Part shown: piece by piece, positions 27,303 to 35,921 of the stretch
How positions within the stretch are numbered: position 1 is the stretch's first letter
How the letters are laid out: the number at the start of each line of letters is the position of its first letter
Assembly: GCA_017303895.1 (NCBI GenBank)
Contig: JAFLBF010000003.1
Coordinates: forward strand, 62,001 to 126,000
Length of the DNA stretch: 64,000 bases
Direction: 5' to 3'
From: Bacteroidota bacterium
Lineage (GTDB): Bacteria > Bacteroidota > Bacteroidia > 2-12-FULL-35-15
The notes under the pieces: generated by a model
What the model was told of the DNA's origin: nothing
The model's database searches: none
What the model saw: only the letters and a program-made list of their open reading frames with translations
Program-made: the position numbers and the translations under genes

Positions 27303-27433
27303 CTGCGCGAAGCATTACATGTTCAAATCTACAAAAGAGACTATTCCAAAATGCTAATATTATTAGCAATTTCAATCGATTAATTTCCGATAATTGGGAA
27401 TTGTTTTATCTTTAATAGATCAAAAACAATTAC

Positions 27434-28486
27434 ATGAAAAAAGTACTTTCTATTCTTCTATTCCTATTCGTCATTAGTGTTAACTCATTGATGGCCGATA
27501 CTTTTTTTGATTCCCTTCAACATGCTAATCATAAACATTCGCCTTTTGAAATATTATCTGGCGATGGCGATGAATCCATCGTTTGCTATAAACAAGCTCA
27601 CCGCAATATTTATGTATTGGTGTCGGTGCTTATCCTTATCATTGCTGCCGTTACTGCCCGCTTACTCATCATCAACAAACGAAGCAACAAATTATTGAGA
27701 TCACAAAACGAGATCATCGAAGAAAAAAATAAAAGCATTACCGATAGTATCAATTATGCTAAACGTTTGCAAAATGCCATCCTGCCTCCTAAAAGCATCG
27801 TCAACAACATTCTTCCTGATCATTTTATTCTCTATTGTCCGAAAGATATTGTGAGTGGTGATTTCTACTGGGTATCGCATCACGACACTAAATTTATGGT
27901 GGCTGCTGTAGATTGCACCGGACATGGTGTTCCGGGAGCATTGTTGAGTGTGGTGGGTCACAATGCTTTGCACCAAACAGTCAACGAATTGGGTATCACA
28001 CAACCTGCCAATGTGCTCGATTCCATGAATACCATCATCAAAAATATTTTGCATCAGGATAAAGACAGCGACATCAAAGATGGAATGGACATGGCCTTGT
28101 GTACCTTCAATAAAGAAACCATGACTTTGGAATATGCCGGAGCAAACAATCCATTATACATTGTTTCCGGTAAAGTACTCAACATTGTAAAACCTTCGCG
28201 GTTAACTGTTGGTAGTGTGGAAGAGAGTGTAGTGGCACCACCGCAAAATCATAGCATCAAGTTAAAAAAAGGCGATTGCTTTTATATTTTCAGTGATGGT
28301 TATGCCGACCAGTTTGGCGGACCGAATAATAAAAAATTCAAAACAAGCCGCCTGCAGGAATTATTGGTAGAGATACACGATAAGCCTATGCGGGAGCAGC
28401 AACAACTCGTGCTGGATGCTTTTAACTCCTGGAAAGGAAGCTACGAGCAGGTGGACGATGTGCTGGTGATCGGCATAAAAGTGTAG
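27434..28486 (+). CDS. Membrane-anchored SpoIIE/PP2C-type serine/threonine phosphatase
   Basis: A 350-residue protein. The N-terminus has a signal-like hydrophobic segment (residues ~3-20), a short extracytoplasmic part, a membrane helix (NIYVLVSVLILIIAAVTARLL, ~57-77) and a short coiled coil. The phosphatase domain starts near AILPPKSIV. Metal-site segments are visible: DIVSGDFYWV, AAVDCTGHGVPGALLS and IFSDGYADQFGG. Bacteroidota often attach this domain to sensor modules; here the sensory part is tiny, so the input is unclear. dinB follows after 1 bp. Confidence 0.85.
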   Translation: MKKVLSILLFLFVISVNSLMADTFFDSLQHANHKHSPFEILSGDGDESIVCYKQAHRNIYVLVSVLILIIAAVTARLLIINKRSNKLLRSQNEIIEEKNKSITDSINYAKRLQNAILPPKSIVNNILPDHFILYCPKDIVSGDFYWVSHHDTKFMVAAVDCTGHGVPGALLSVVGHNALHQTVNELGITQPANVLDSMNTIIKNILHQDKDSDIKDGMDMALCTFNKETMTLEYAGANNPLYIVSGKVLNIVKPSRLTVGSVEESVVAPPQNHSIKLKKGDCFYIFSDGYADQFGGPNNKKFKTSRLQELLVEIHDKPMREQQQLVLDAFNSWKGSYEQVDDVLVIGIKV

Positions 28487-28487
28487 C

Positions 28488-29573
28488 ATGACACGCAAGA
28501 TCATCCATATTGATATGGATGCATTTTATGCATCGGTGGAACAAAGGGATAATCCTGCGTACAGAGGAAAACCCATTGCAGTGGGCGGTTCACCCGAAGG
28601 TAGAGGAGGAGTGGTTTCTACCGCCAGCTACGAAGCACGCAAATTTGGTGTGCGCTCTGCCATGCCCAGCAAACAAGCTTTGAAATTATGTCCCGACATT
28701 ATTTTTGTGTATCCCCGCTTTGAAGCCTACAAAGAAGCCAGCCGGAAGATACGCGCCATCTTTGAACGTTATACCGACCTTATTGAACCACTCTCACTCG
28801 ATGAAGCTTTTTTAGATGTAACGGTTGACAAACAAGGCATTGGTTCTGCCCTTGACATTGCCAAACTCATTAAAGAACAGATCAAACAGGAAACAGGATT
28901 GACTGCTTCTGCAGGAGTGAGCTCCAGCAAGTTTGTGGCGAAGATAGCCTCCGACTTGCAAAAGCCCGATGGCCTGACCTTTATTGGTCCCAGCAAGATA
29001 GAAGCCTTTATGGAAAAATTGCCGGTAGAAAAATTCTTTGGTGTTGGCAAAGTAACAGCAGAACGCATGAACAAAATGGGTTTACATACGGGAGCCGACC
29101 TCAAAAAAATGACAGAAGAAGAGTTGGTGCATTTCTTTGGTAAGTCAGGACGCTTCTTTTATAAGATAGTGCGTGGAATAGATAACCGCGAAGTACAGCC
29201 ACACCGCGAACACAAAAGCATGGGTGCCGAAGATACCTTTAGTTATGATCTTTCCGATATAGAAGAGATGTACACCATGCTGGAAAAAATTGCAGGAACA
29301 GTGTGCAAACGATTGGATAAATACGAATTAAAAGGAAGAACCATTACGCTGAAAGTAAAGTTTCACGACTTTAAACAAATTACCCGCAACCATTCTTTTA
29401 CTTATTTATTGAATGATTACGATACCATTGTAAACACTGCCAAAGAGCTGCTGAACAATGTAAACATGCATGGAAAGAAAGTGCGCTTGCTGGGGATCTC
29501 ACTATCTAATTTTACAGAAATGCATCTGCCCGAAAAAAAGAGTAAAAAAGATGGGCAGTTGGAGTTGTTTTGA
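28488..29573 (+). CDS. dinB: DNA polymerase IV (Y family)
   Basis: DinB is an error-prone translesion polymerase. The catalytic Asp residues are in HIDMDAFYASVEQ (D9 and D11), and the Asp-Glu pair is in LSLDEAFLDVT. The thumb and little-finger domains follow, and the C-terminus is the beta-clamp motif QLELF. The length of 361 residues is normal. The ATG lies 1 bp after the phosphatase stop. No LexA-box-like palindrome was recognised upstream of the pair. Confidence 0.95.
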   Translation: MTRKIIHIDMDAFYASVEQRDNPAYRGKPIAVGGSPEGRGGVVSTASYEARKFGVRSAMPSKQALKLCPDIIFVYPRFEAYKEASRKIRAIFERYTDLIEPLSLDEAFLDVTVDKQGIGSALDIAKLIKEQIKQETGLTASAGVSSSKFVAKIASDLQKPDGLTFIGPSKIEAFMEKLPVEKFFGVGKVTAERMNKMGLHTGADLKKMTEEELVHFFGKSGRFFYKIVRGIDNREVQPHREHKSMGAEDTFSYDLSDIEEMYTMLEKIAGTVCKRLDKYELKGRTITLKVKFHDFKQITRNHSFTYLLNDYDTIVNTAKELLNNVNMHGKKVRLLGISLSNFTEMHLPEKKSKKDGQLELF

Positions 29574-29692
29574 GTCTATGCAAGTTCATATTTAGAAGAT
29601 ATTATTGAAATGAAAAATTATTTGACGAATAATATGTCTTGCTAAAATGTTAATGTGTGGAGTATGAAGTAATTGAAAAAAAATTAAAGCCT

Positions 29693-30361
29693 TTAAATAT
29701 TCTGTTTGATTCCAGTGATTAACATTTCTTGTTTCATTTCAAAAAGTAATTTTGCATGTTCTTTTTGATTCGTGTTTCTTGGATCTTTTAATATGTCTAA
29801 CATCCTTCTTGAAATTAGTATTCTCATATAGTGGTATAAATCAAGACCATTTAAGTTTTTTTCTAACAGCTCTGAAATTGTATTAGAAATGATCCAATTT
29901 ATTGATTCCTTAAACCTTTCTATAATTTCGTCATTTATATTTTTATAGGCATTTGCATCAAACTCTCGGATGCCTTGAATGTCGTTAAAGTCGGTGGGCA
30001 AGTCCCCAAAACCTATTCCATACTGAATTGTGTTCGAGCACTTTTTTAATAAATCAGTTGAATTACATGAAAATAAGATCCAATTCTTCGAATCCAATTT
30101 TTGAATTTCATTATAAGAAATTAAACAGTCTCTATTATAGGATTCATTTTTAGAACCACTTAGTTTTTGGAAGGAACCATGACCCATAAATATTATTGTT
30201 TCAAATTTTTTAATCAACTCAATACATTCATTATTTGAATCGTCATTAGGCTGTATTTCATAAAATGTCACTGATTTCAATTTTCTTTGTAGATACTGAA
30301 ATGGTTCAATTAGGAAAGATGTTGTAGGGTCGTGAGGATATATAACTAAAATTTTTTTCAC
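29693..30361 (-). CDS. Caspase/CHAT-like cysteine protease, candidate effector of a four-gene system
   Basis: A 222-residue cytoplasmic protein with the pattern of a caspase-hemoglobinase fold: a first strand KKILVIYPHD, a strand ending in the catalytic-type His (TIIFMGHGS, H61), a later strand with the catalytic-type Cys (NWILFSCNS, C99), then IQYGIGFGDLPTDF and a long helix. The dyad and its spacing fit CHAT/caspase peptidases, but the match is by eye and overall identity is low. It starts with GTG, 5 bp after the receiver gene, and is the last gene of the operon. Such proteases often act as suicide effectors; that role is inferred. Composition is AT-rich. Confidence 0.55.
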   Translation of the reverse strand: MKKILVIYPHDPTTSFLIEPFQYLQRKLKSVTFYEIQPNDDSNNECIELIKKFETIIFMGHGSFQKLSGSKNESYNRDCLISYNEIQKLDSKNWILFSCNSTDLLKKCSNTIQYGIGFGDLPTDFNDIQGIREFDANAYKNINDEIIERFKESINWIISNTISELLEKNLNGLDLYHYMRILISRRMLDILKDPRNTNQKEHAKLLFEMKQEMLITGIKQNI

Positions 30362-30366
30362 TAATT

Positions 30367-31065
30367 TTATGAATTTAGCTTAAACATCAAAGCTATTGCT
30401 TGCTCAATAAACTCTGAGGTGAATTGATGACCAAAACTAATATCGTTTTCTATTATATGAGCAACTTCACCAAATGTTTTGCCTTCAAATTGTGGATTAA
30501 CATTGTTAAATACTAGTTGGCTATTTTCTCTTAATTTTTTTATTAGATCATGCTCAATATGGATGTGTTTGGTGGTGTTAAACAACTCTTCGACAATTTT
30601 TTCTTCATAATTGGTTCTGTCAAAAAAGCCATATATTGGCGCATCGATTAAAGTTTTTATTTTCGCCCAGTTTTCCTTAAACGTATTAGGTTCTTTTCTG
30701 TATTCTTCGAAATACCCTTGAACTTTAATTGGAAGTTCTCCTGAATATAAAACAATATGTGTTTTCTTTAAAAAGTTATTTGCTCTAAACTGTCTAATTA
30801 ACTCTATACCATCAATTTTTTCGTCATTTAAATCCCAATCAAAAGCAATTAAGTCAAAATGAAATTTTTTAAAATTTGTTTTATAATATTCAATTACTTT
30901 TGGAATGTCTATTTTCCCATCTGTTAAAACTTCAGTTAGCTCTGGGTTCCCAACATTAAACTGTTCAGTTTTTATGGTAATCCTTTTTGCTTTTCCGATT
31001 CGAGATATCTTTTCTACGTTAGTGTCTTGCCTATTATCATCTATAAGTAAACAAATTTTTTCCAT
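30367..31065 (-). CDS. Stand-alone receiver-domain protein
   Basis: A 232-residue protein opening like a response regulator receiver: an acidic pair in CLLIDDNRQD (D9, D10), the phosphoacceptor site in FDLIAFDWDLND (D76), and the Ser position in THIVLYSGE. The usual Lys near the end of the fold seems replaced (FFDRTNYEEK), so signalling may be altered. The C-terminal ~80 residues are helical with no DNA-binding or enzyme motif. It lies 6 bp after the GHKL kinase-like gene and 5 bp before the protease-like gene, so it is probably the link between them. Confidence 0.75.
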   Translation of the reverse strand: MEKICLLIDDNRQDTNVEKISRIGKAKRITIKTEQFNVGNPELTEVLTDGKIDIPKVIEYYKTNFKKFHFDLIAFDWDLNDEKIDGIELIRQFRANNFLKKTHIVLYSGELPIKVQGYFEEYRKEPNTFKENWAKIKTLIDAPIYGFFDRTNYEEKIVEELFNTTKHIHIEHDLIKKLRENSQLVFNNVNPQFEGKTFGEVAHIIENDISFGHQFTSEFIEQAIALMFKLNS

Positions 31066-31071
31066 AACTTT

Positions 31072-33405
31072 TTATTCAAATATAATTTTAAAATTTGCTC
31101 CTCTTTGAGAGATCCCATTTCCTTCAAAATGAATAGTTGCATGCATTTGCTTTAATTGTTTCCTTACAGAATCTAATCCGATGCCAGAGCCGTCAGTTGT
31201 TGTGATGCCCAATTCAAAGATTTTTTCTGGGTCATCCCAGAACTTTTTATCTAATCCTCTTCCATTATCCGAAAAAAGCAACTCCAATTTTTTCTTGTTA
31301 TTTTTACACTCTAATTGAATTTTAGTTGCCCCAGCCTTTTCTGCATTAGAAATTAAGTCGTCAAAAACTAATGATAAATCTAATACACTAATTTTCCTTT
31401 CAAGTGAGGCGCCATTTGTGATAATTTTAAAATTTAAATTATTGTTATCATAGATCTCAGAATACATTCCTAAGTATTGTTCTGTATACTTAACTATATC
31501 AATAATCTGGCTGTTTGCTTGGGTTTTGAAATTAGACCTAGTAATTAATTTGCTGATCTTCAGAACTTTCTCAGAGTTATATTTGATAACACCTAGTCGC
31601 CTTAGTAGTTCTTTTGTATTCAATGACTCCTCTCTTATTTTTTCGATTAATGACTCGACACTATTGGTTATTTCTTTTGAAGTTAGCTTTATATTATGAA
31701 CTAGGCCCTTAGCATCATCGGAGAGATTTTTATTAGAAGAGCTTAAATAGGTAGTTCTCTCTTTTTCTAGTGCTAAATTTTCTTCTGCTTTTATTCTTGC
31801 AAATTCCTCATCCCTCGCCTTTTGCTCTAGTTCATTCTTTTGTTTTAAAAGTTTTACGTACTCTTTTTTTGAATTTTGAATTTTCGCATGTAAATCTCTG
31901 TCTTTAGTGTTTATAGCTATTATTTCTAAGTCATCAAATGCAGCATTATTAGGAATTTCATCATCTATTTTTTCGCTTAAGATATTTATTAAATCCCTAT
32001 TATAATCTAAAATTTCTACATTTTTATTTTCTGAAAGTTTTGAAAGTAAGTTTATTACTTTATTCTTTAATTCAGAGCTGTTTTCAATATAATCCAGATC
32101 TTCACTATTATCTTTTAGTGTCCATTGTAAATCAACAACATATTTTTCAAGTCGTTTAAGGCAATATTCATAAAATGCATCTTGCATTTGGCTGTAACTA
32201 GCGGTCATTTTTAAACCGCCATCTCTACTACTTGTCTCTTTGAAAGCTTCATGAAATTGGTTTGAGCTTCCAAACAAAGAAATTCGCCCAATAACTTCTC
32301 TTGTTCCAAGATTTCTGCTGTAACCTTGGGCTTTCCTTTTATCCATTCCAAATGAGTCCTTTCCTTCTTCTCCAAATGGATATATTCTGATGCCATTTTT
32401 ATATAAAAATACAGAGCCAAAGTCTACAGAGCGAATTCTCATTTGCCTGTAGAAGTTGTTTTTGGCTGAGGTGTTTAAGTAAAATAAATGATATTTAATA
32501 TTTGCTAATAGTGAAAAATTATTTTTTTCTTTTACTTTATATATAAGTTCTCCTCTATCTATTAATTCAGTAGTTACAAATTTTCCATCCTCAGAAATTA
32601 TACTAAAAATTTGTGTTGTTTTTAAACCTAATTTTTCAAAAATAAAATTCTTAACAAGTCCATTGACTTTCCATCTACTATCAGTTTCTTGTACATCATT
32701 TTTTTTGAATTCTTCAGCAATGATCTCTATAGAAAAGGATGGAATCACTACTCCGGATTTGCTTTCTTCAACAGTTTCAAAAGGATTAATGAGCTTCTCT
32801 AAAGAATGTTTTAACTCTAGAATTTTATCTTTCCCCCATGAAGATCGTAGATTTGAAATCTCTAAAATTGTTCCATGTTTAAATTTTGGAAAGTTCTCTA
32901 ATTTGACAACTCCTTTTCTTGTAATGTTGACTTGTGTGAAGTCATCTTTTGGGTCTTTTTCAAACTTATTCCAATCAAAAATTAGTTGTTCTGCACTTCC
33001 AGTATTGGCGACTTTTTTTGTCGTAAGTGTTAAGTTTTTTCCTAGTCTATCGCATGAAAAACGGCCAATGCCTTTTGCTCCAGCAAAATTTTTAGTAATA
33101 AGTATTTTCTTTCTATAGTCATTGAATTCTTTTTCAATTAACTCATCATCTTCTTCTCCCGTTTTTTTTGCAGAATAACCTACAAATAGCCATTTGTTAG
33201 TTATCTCATTATACGTCATTCCTTTCCCATCATCCCAAATTACTAACTTGTCTTTTTCAAATATAATTTTAACTAGTGTTGCATGAGCATCAAAAGAATT
33301 TTTGACTAATTCAAACACTGCAATAAAGTCATCAGAAATTAAATCTCTTCCAATAATGTCTTTAAGGCCTGCGCTAACTTTAAATTGAACTATTTCATCT
33401 TTCAT
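31072..33405 (-). CDS. Double-GHKL ATPase, sensor-kinase-like protein
   Basis: A 777-residue cytoplasmic protein with two Bergerat-fold ATPase modules. The first, like HSP90/MutL/MORC, has FELVKNSFDAH (N36), DDGKGM (D58-G62) and GAKGIGRFS (G109-G114). A central part with a coiled coil (KQKNELEQKARDEEFARIKA) leads to an H-box-like helix, GLVHNIKLTSKEI (H570). The second module is a histidine-kinase ATPase: DDLISNAEKAG (N687), DNGRGL (D713) and GSGIGL (739-744). It overlaps the methyltransferase gene by 11 bp. Likely a sensor that phosphorylates the downstream receiver; the signal is unknown. Confidence 0.8.
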   Translation of the reverse strand: MKDEIVQFKVSAGLKDIIGRDLISDDFIAVFELVKNSFDAHATLVKIIFEKDKLVIWDDGKGMTYNEITNKWLFVGYSAKKTGEEDDELIEKEFNDYRKKILITKNFAGAKGIGRFSCDRLGKNLTLTTKKVANTGSAEQLIFDWNKFEKDPKDDFTQVNITRKGVVKLENFPKFKHGTILEISNLRSSWGKDKILELKHSLEKLINPFETVEESKSGVVIPSFSIEIIAEEFKKNDVQETDSRWKVNGLVKNFIFEKLGLKTTQIFSIISEDGKFVTTELIDRGELIYKVKEKNNFSLLANIKYHLFYLNTSAKNNFYRQMRIRSVDFGSVFLYKNGIRIYPFGEEGKDSFGMDKRKAQGYSRNLGTREVIGRISLFGSSNQFHEAFKETSSRDGGLKMTASYSQMQDAFYEYCLKRLEKYVVDLQWTLKDNSEDLDYIENSSELKNKVINLLSKLSENKNVEILDYNRDLINILSEKIDDEIPNNAAFDDLEIIAINTKDRDLHAKIQNSKKEYVKLLKQKNELEQKARDEEFARIKAEENLALEKERTTYLSSSNKNLSDDAKGLVHNIKLTSKEITNSVESLIEKIREESLNTKELLRRLGVIKYNSEKVLKISKLITRSNFKTQANSQIIDIVKYTEQYLGMYSEIYDNNNLNFKIITNGASLERKISVLDLSLVFDDLISNAEKAGATKIQLECKNNKKKLELLFSDNGRGLDKKFWDDPEKIFELGITTTDGSGIGLDSVRKQLKQMHATIHFEGNGISQRGANFKIIFE

Positions 33406-34618
33406 TGCACAGAATTTGTTTTAAAACCAAACCGCTTTGTTCACCAAAAAGTGGTGGTATTGCGTTTCCGATTTGTGAATATCTTGGAACTTCTTGTGTC
33501 CTACGTTTACCGCCAGTAGTATATTTCCCCTGAAATTGATACCAGTCAGGAAATGATTGAATTCTTGCGTATTCTCTAACTGTTAAAATTCTAGGTTCAG
33601 AATAATGAATATAATCGTCAGGCAATGTAGTTATTGTAGGGCTTTTGTCGTTTTTATCGAGTGGAATAATAGTGTGCTTTTTTATGTTAAAGCGTTCTCT
33701 TATCTGTAAATCGATATCTTTATTTTTTCTGCATGTTTTAAGTATAACATTGAATTTTTCAATGATATCAGGTCTGTGATTTGGAAAACGGTGGCTATCT
33801 GCAATTGTATTTTCAATCCCAGCTCTCATTAATGATTGGTAGGGGCTTTTTATGGATGAATATACTCCTGCTTGAAAATTTTTTGTGTCAGGCGATTCTT
33901 TTAAACCGTTTGCTTTTAGTAAATCAGAAATAGCGTCTTTAAGATTCGTATTAATCGTTAAATTTTTTTCAGAAAGAAATGAATGTCTGTTCTCTTTGAT
34001 TGAGGAGAAGAATCTCTCTGCTAATTCTTTTGATGAGTTTTTTAAGTCTTTTCTGACTCCAACTAAAATGAATCTTGTTCTTTTCTGAGGAATACCATAT
34101 TCTCCAAAATTTACTAATTCTCCTTTAACATGATACCCTGCTCTATTTAGAGCATTTTCAACGTAAGAAGAGTATTCTTTACCTTTATCTTTATTCTTTT
34201 TAAATTCTATTGTAAAGCCTTTTACATTTTCAAAAAATAAAATCTTTGGCTTTATAATTTTAATAAAGTCAATGTAAGATTTTATTAAATTATTTCTTTG
34301 ATCATTTTCTTTTCTTCGTCCAGCCATAGAAAACCCTTGGCACGGTGGACCACCCGCTACTAAATCCACTTTGTTTTTTAGCTTTTCAAATTGTTCGCTA
34401 TAAAGGTCAATGGCTTTATCTATTTCTATGCTTTCTTTTGGAAACCAAGTAGGCCAATTAAAATGATTCTTATTATCAATCAAATTATGCTTTAGGGTTT
34501 TAAAAGCATCTGGATTTTTTTCAATTGCAAATAAACCTTTCCATCCTGCATTATGAAGTCCTAATGATAGTCCTCCACATCCTGCAAATAAATCAATGTA
34601 AGTGTATTGTTTTTGCAT
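33395..34618 (-). CDS. DNA (cytosine-5) methyltransferase
   Basis: A complete 407-residue C5-cytosine methyltransferase. Motif I is DLFAGCGGLSLG, motif IV GGPPCQGFSMAG with the nucleophile C93, motif VI FENVKGF, motif VIII QKRTRFILVGVR and motif X QIGNAIPPLFGE. The target-recognition region between VIII and X is about 170 residues; the site recognised cannot be predicted. No restriction nuclease or Vsr gene is adjacent. It is the first gene of the AT-rich four-gene operon, and its stop overlaps the start of the GHKL gene. Confidence 0.93.
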   Translation of the reverse strand: MQKQYTYIDLFAGCGGLSLGLHNAGWKGLFAIEKNPDAFKTLKHNLIDNKNHFNWPTWFPKESIEIDKAIDLYSEQFEKLKNKVDLVAGGPPCQGFSMAGRRKENDQRNNLIKSYIDFIKIIKPKILFFENVKGFTIEFKKNKDKGKEYSSYVENALNRAGYHVKGELVNFGEYGIPQKRTRFILVGVRKDLKNSSKELAERFFSSIKENRHSFLSEKNLTINTNLKDAISDLLKANGLKESPDTKNFQAGVYSSIKSPYQSLMRAGIENTIADSHRFPNHRPDIIEKFNVILKTCRKNKDIDLQIRERFNIKKHTIIPLDKNDKSPTITTLPDDYIHYSEPRILTVREYARIQSFPDWYQFQGKYTTGGKRRTQEVPRYSQIGNAIPPLFGEQSGLVLKQILCNER

Positions 34619-34639
34619 ATTTTATAGTTGTGGTATATA

Positions 34640-34647
34640 CAAATTTA
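34640..34647 (-). promoter_or_regulatory. Putative -7 box for the methyltransferase operon
   Basis: On the minus strand TAAATTTG fits TAnnTTTG, 22 bp upstream of the ATG at 34618. No clear -33 element was found. No other promoter-like site was seen inside the operon. Confidence 0.45.
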
Positions 34648-34810
34648 TACTTTACAGAGCAGTTTTCCCCCTTTCTTTTGAAAAAAAATTGACATTTCAG
34701 GTCTAATAACTCGAAAATCTTACATTTCGGCCAATTTATTAGAATTAAGACTGTATTTGATGCGTTTTCTTTGTGAAAAATAGTTTGAAACCGTATTGAT
34801 CAATATTTAC

Positions 34811-35791
34811 TCAAACTCCCCATCTCTCTTTTTTCCATTTCTTTTGTTGTGCGGGTGGGAGGAAGGTCCAGGCAACAATGCGGCTTTTTTTATTTCCCAA
34901 TTCCATGTTAATGGTTCGTACTTCCACCGCTTCCAGTTTGTTCAACAAGCGGTAAATGCTTCTTAAATTGGATTCTTTAGACACCAAGGTGGTAAACCAT
35001 AAGCAAGACTGTGCAAACTTTTTACTTTGCCAGATCATATCAGTAATGAATTTTTCTTCTCCGCCTTCACACCATAATTCATTACTTTGTCCACCAAAAT
35101 TCAGTACGGGCTTGCTTACTTTTTTTTGTGTCAGGTTCTTTAGTTTTCTTACCGTTCCTGCCTGCGCTTCCTGCAATGAGGAATGAAAAGGCGGGTTGCA
35201 AATGGTAAGGTCAAATTGCTCGTCTTCCAGAATGATGTCCTGAAATATATTTCGTTTGTTGGGCTGTAGTTGTAAGTCTAGTTTATCTGTCAAAAAAGGA
35301 TTGGCTTCTATGATCTTTTGTGCAGATTCAAGCGCTGCAATGTCAATATCGGCTCCCACAAAATGCCAGCCGTATTCTTTTATTCCAATGATGGGGTACA
35401 CACAATTGGCACCTACACCAATGTCCAAACAACTGATGCGTTCTCCGGGAAAATGTTTGTCCTTTTGAAAGCCTGCATTGTCGCCTAAGAGCAGGTCGGC
35501 CACCTGATGAATGTATTCGGCTCTCCCAGGTATGGGAGGACATAAATAATTTTTAGGGATGTCCCAATTCTCAATATCGTAATAGTGTTTGAGTAATGCT
35601 TTGTTCAGCATTTTTACTGCCTCGGGATCAAAAAAATCAATGGACTCATCACCGTATTCATTCACTTTCACAAAAGTAGCCAATGCAGGACAAGTAGCTA
35701 TCAATGACTTAAAATCATAGCGTGCGCCATGCTTGTTGCGTGGATGAAAGCCTTGTTTTTCGGTAGCTTGTATTTTCTTTTTGGGTTGCAT
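34811..35791 (-). CDS. rlmF: 23S rRNA (adenine-1618-N6)-methyltransferase
   Basis: RlmF methylates A1618 of 23S rRNA. The 326-residue protein has the family N-terminus (KQGFHPRNKHGARYDF), the SAM motif LDIGVGANCVYPIIG and the N6-adenine catalytic motif NPPF (DLTICNPPFHSS). It separates the methyltransferase operon from the nucleotidyltransferase module. Confidence 0.93.
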   Translation of the reverse strand: MQPKKKIQATEKQGFHPRNKHGARYDFKSLIATCPALATFVKVNEYGDESIDFFDPEAVKMLNKALLKHYYDIENWDIPKNYLCPPIPGRAEYIHQVADLLLGDNAGFQKDKHFPGERISCLDIGVGANCVYPIIGIKEYGWHFVGADIDIAALESAQKIIEANPFLTDKLDLQLQPNKRNIFQDIILEDEQFDLTICNPPFHSSLQEAQAGTVRKLKNLTQKKVSKPVLNFGGQSNELWCEGGEEKFITDMIWQSKKFAQSCLWFTTLVSKESNLRSIYRLLNKLEAVEVRTINMELGNKKSRIVAWTFLPPAQQKKWKKERWGV

Positions 35792-35875
35792 TCGTGGCTA
35801 CAAGGTAAGGTTTATTACTTGTACGTGTATATCAACTCATCGGTCTTTTGAGAATTCATTTTTTAAATTAAATTT

Positions 35876-35900
35876 CTTATTTTGCGTTTTGCGAAATGAG
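35876..35900. promoter_or_regulatory. Operator-like inverted repeat before the toxin-antitoxin-like module
   Basis: Arms CTTATTTTGC (35876-35885) and GCGAAATGAG (35891-35900) pair at 8 of 10 positions around a 5-nt spacer. The site covers the presumed -33 element, so binding there would block the promoter. Confidence 0.5.
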
Positions 35901-35917
35901 AAAAATGATTATATTTG
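35888..35917 (+). promoter_or_regulatory. Putative promoter of the toxin-antitoxin-like module
   Basis: TTTG at 35888-35891 and TATATTTG at 35910-35917, spaced 18 bp. The -7 box ends 4 bp before the ATG at 35922, so the mRNA is nearly or fully leaderless. Confidence 0.55.
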
Positions 35918-35921
35918 CATT

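Noticed and set aside
32663-33118. 151-codon plus-strand frame over the double-GHKL gene
   Set aside because: Antisense shadow in AT-rich DNA; the GHKL reading has full motifs on the other strand.
34619-34810. Attachment-site-like repeats at the operon borders
   Set aside because: I compared the gap with 29574-29692 by eye and found no shared direct repeat, and no tRNA lies at either side.
35781-35921. Longer N-terminus for the winged-helix regulator
   Set aside because: The stretch contains the promoter and operator-like palindrome; its translation is Cys/Phe/Arg-rich and unlike a protein domain.
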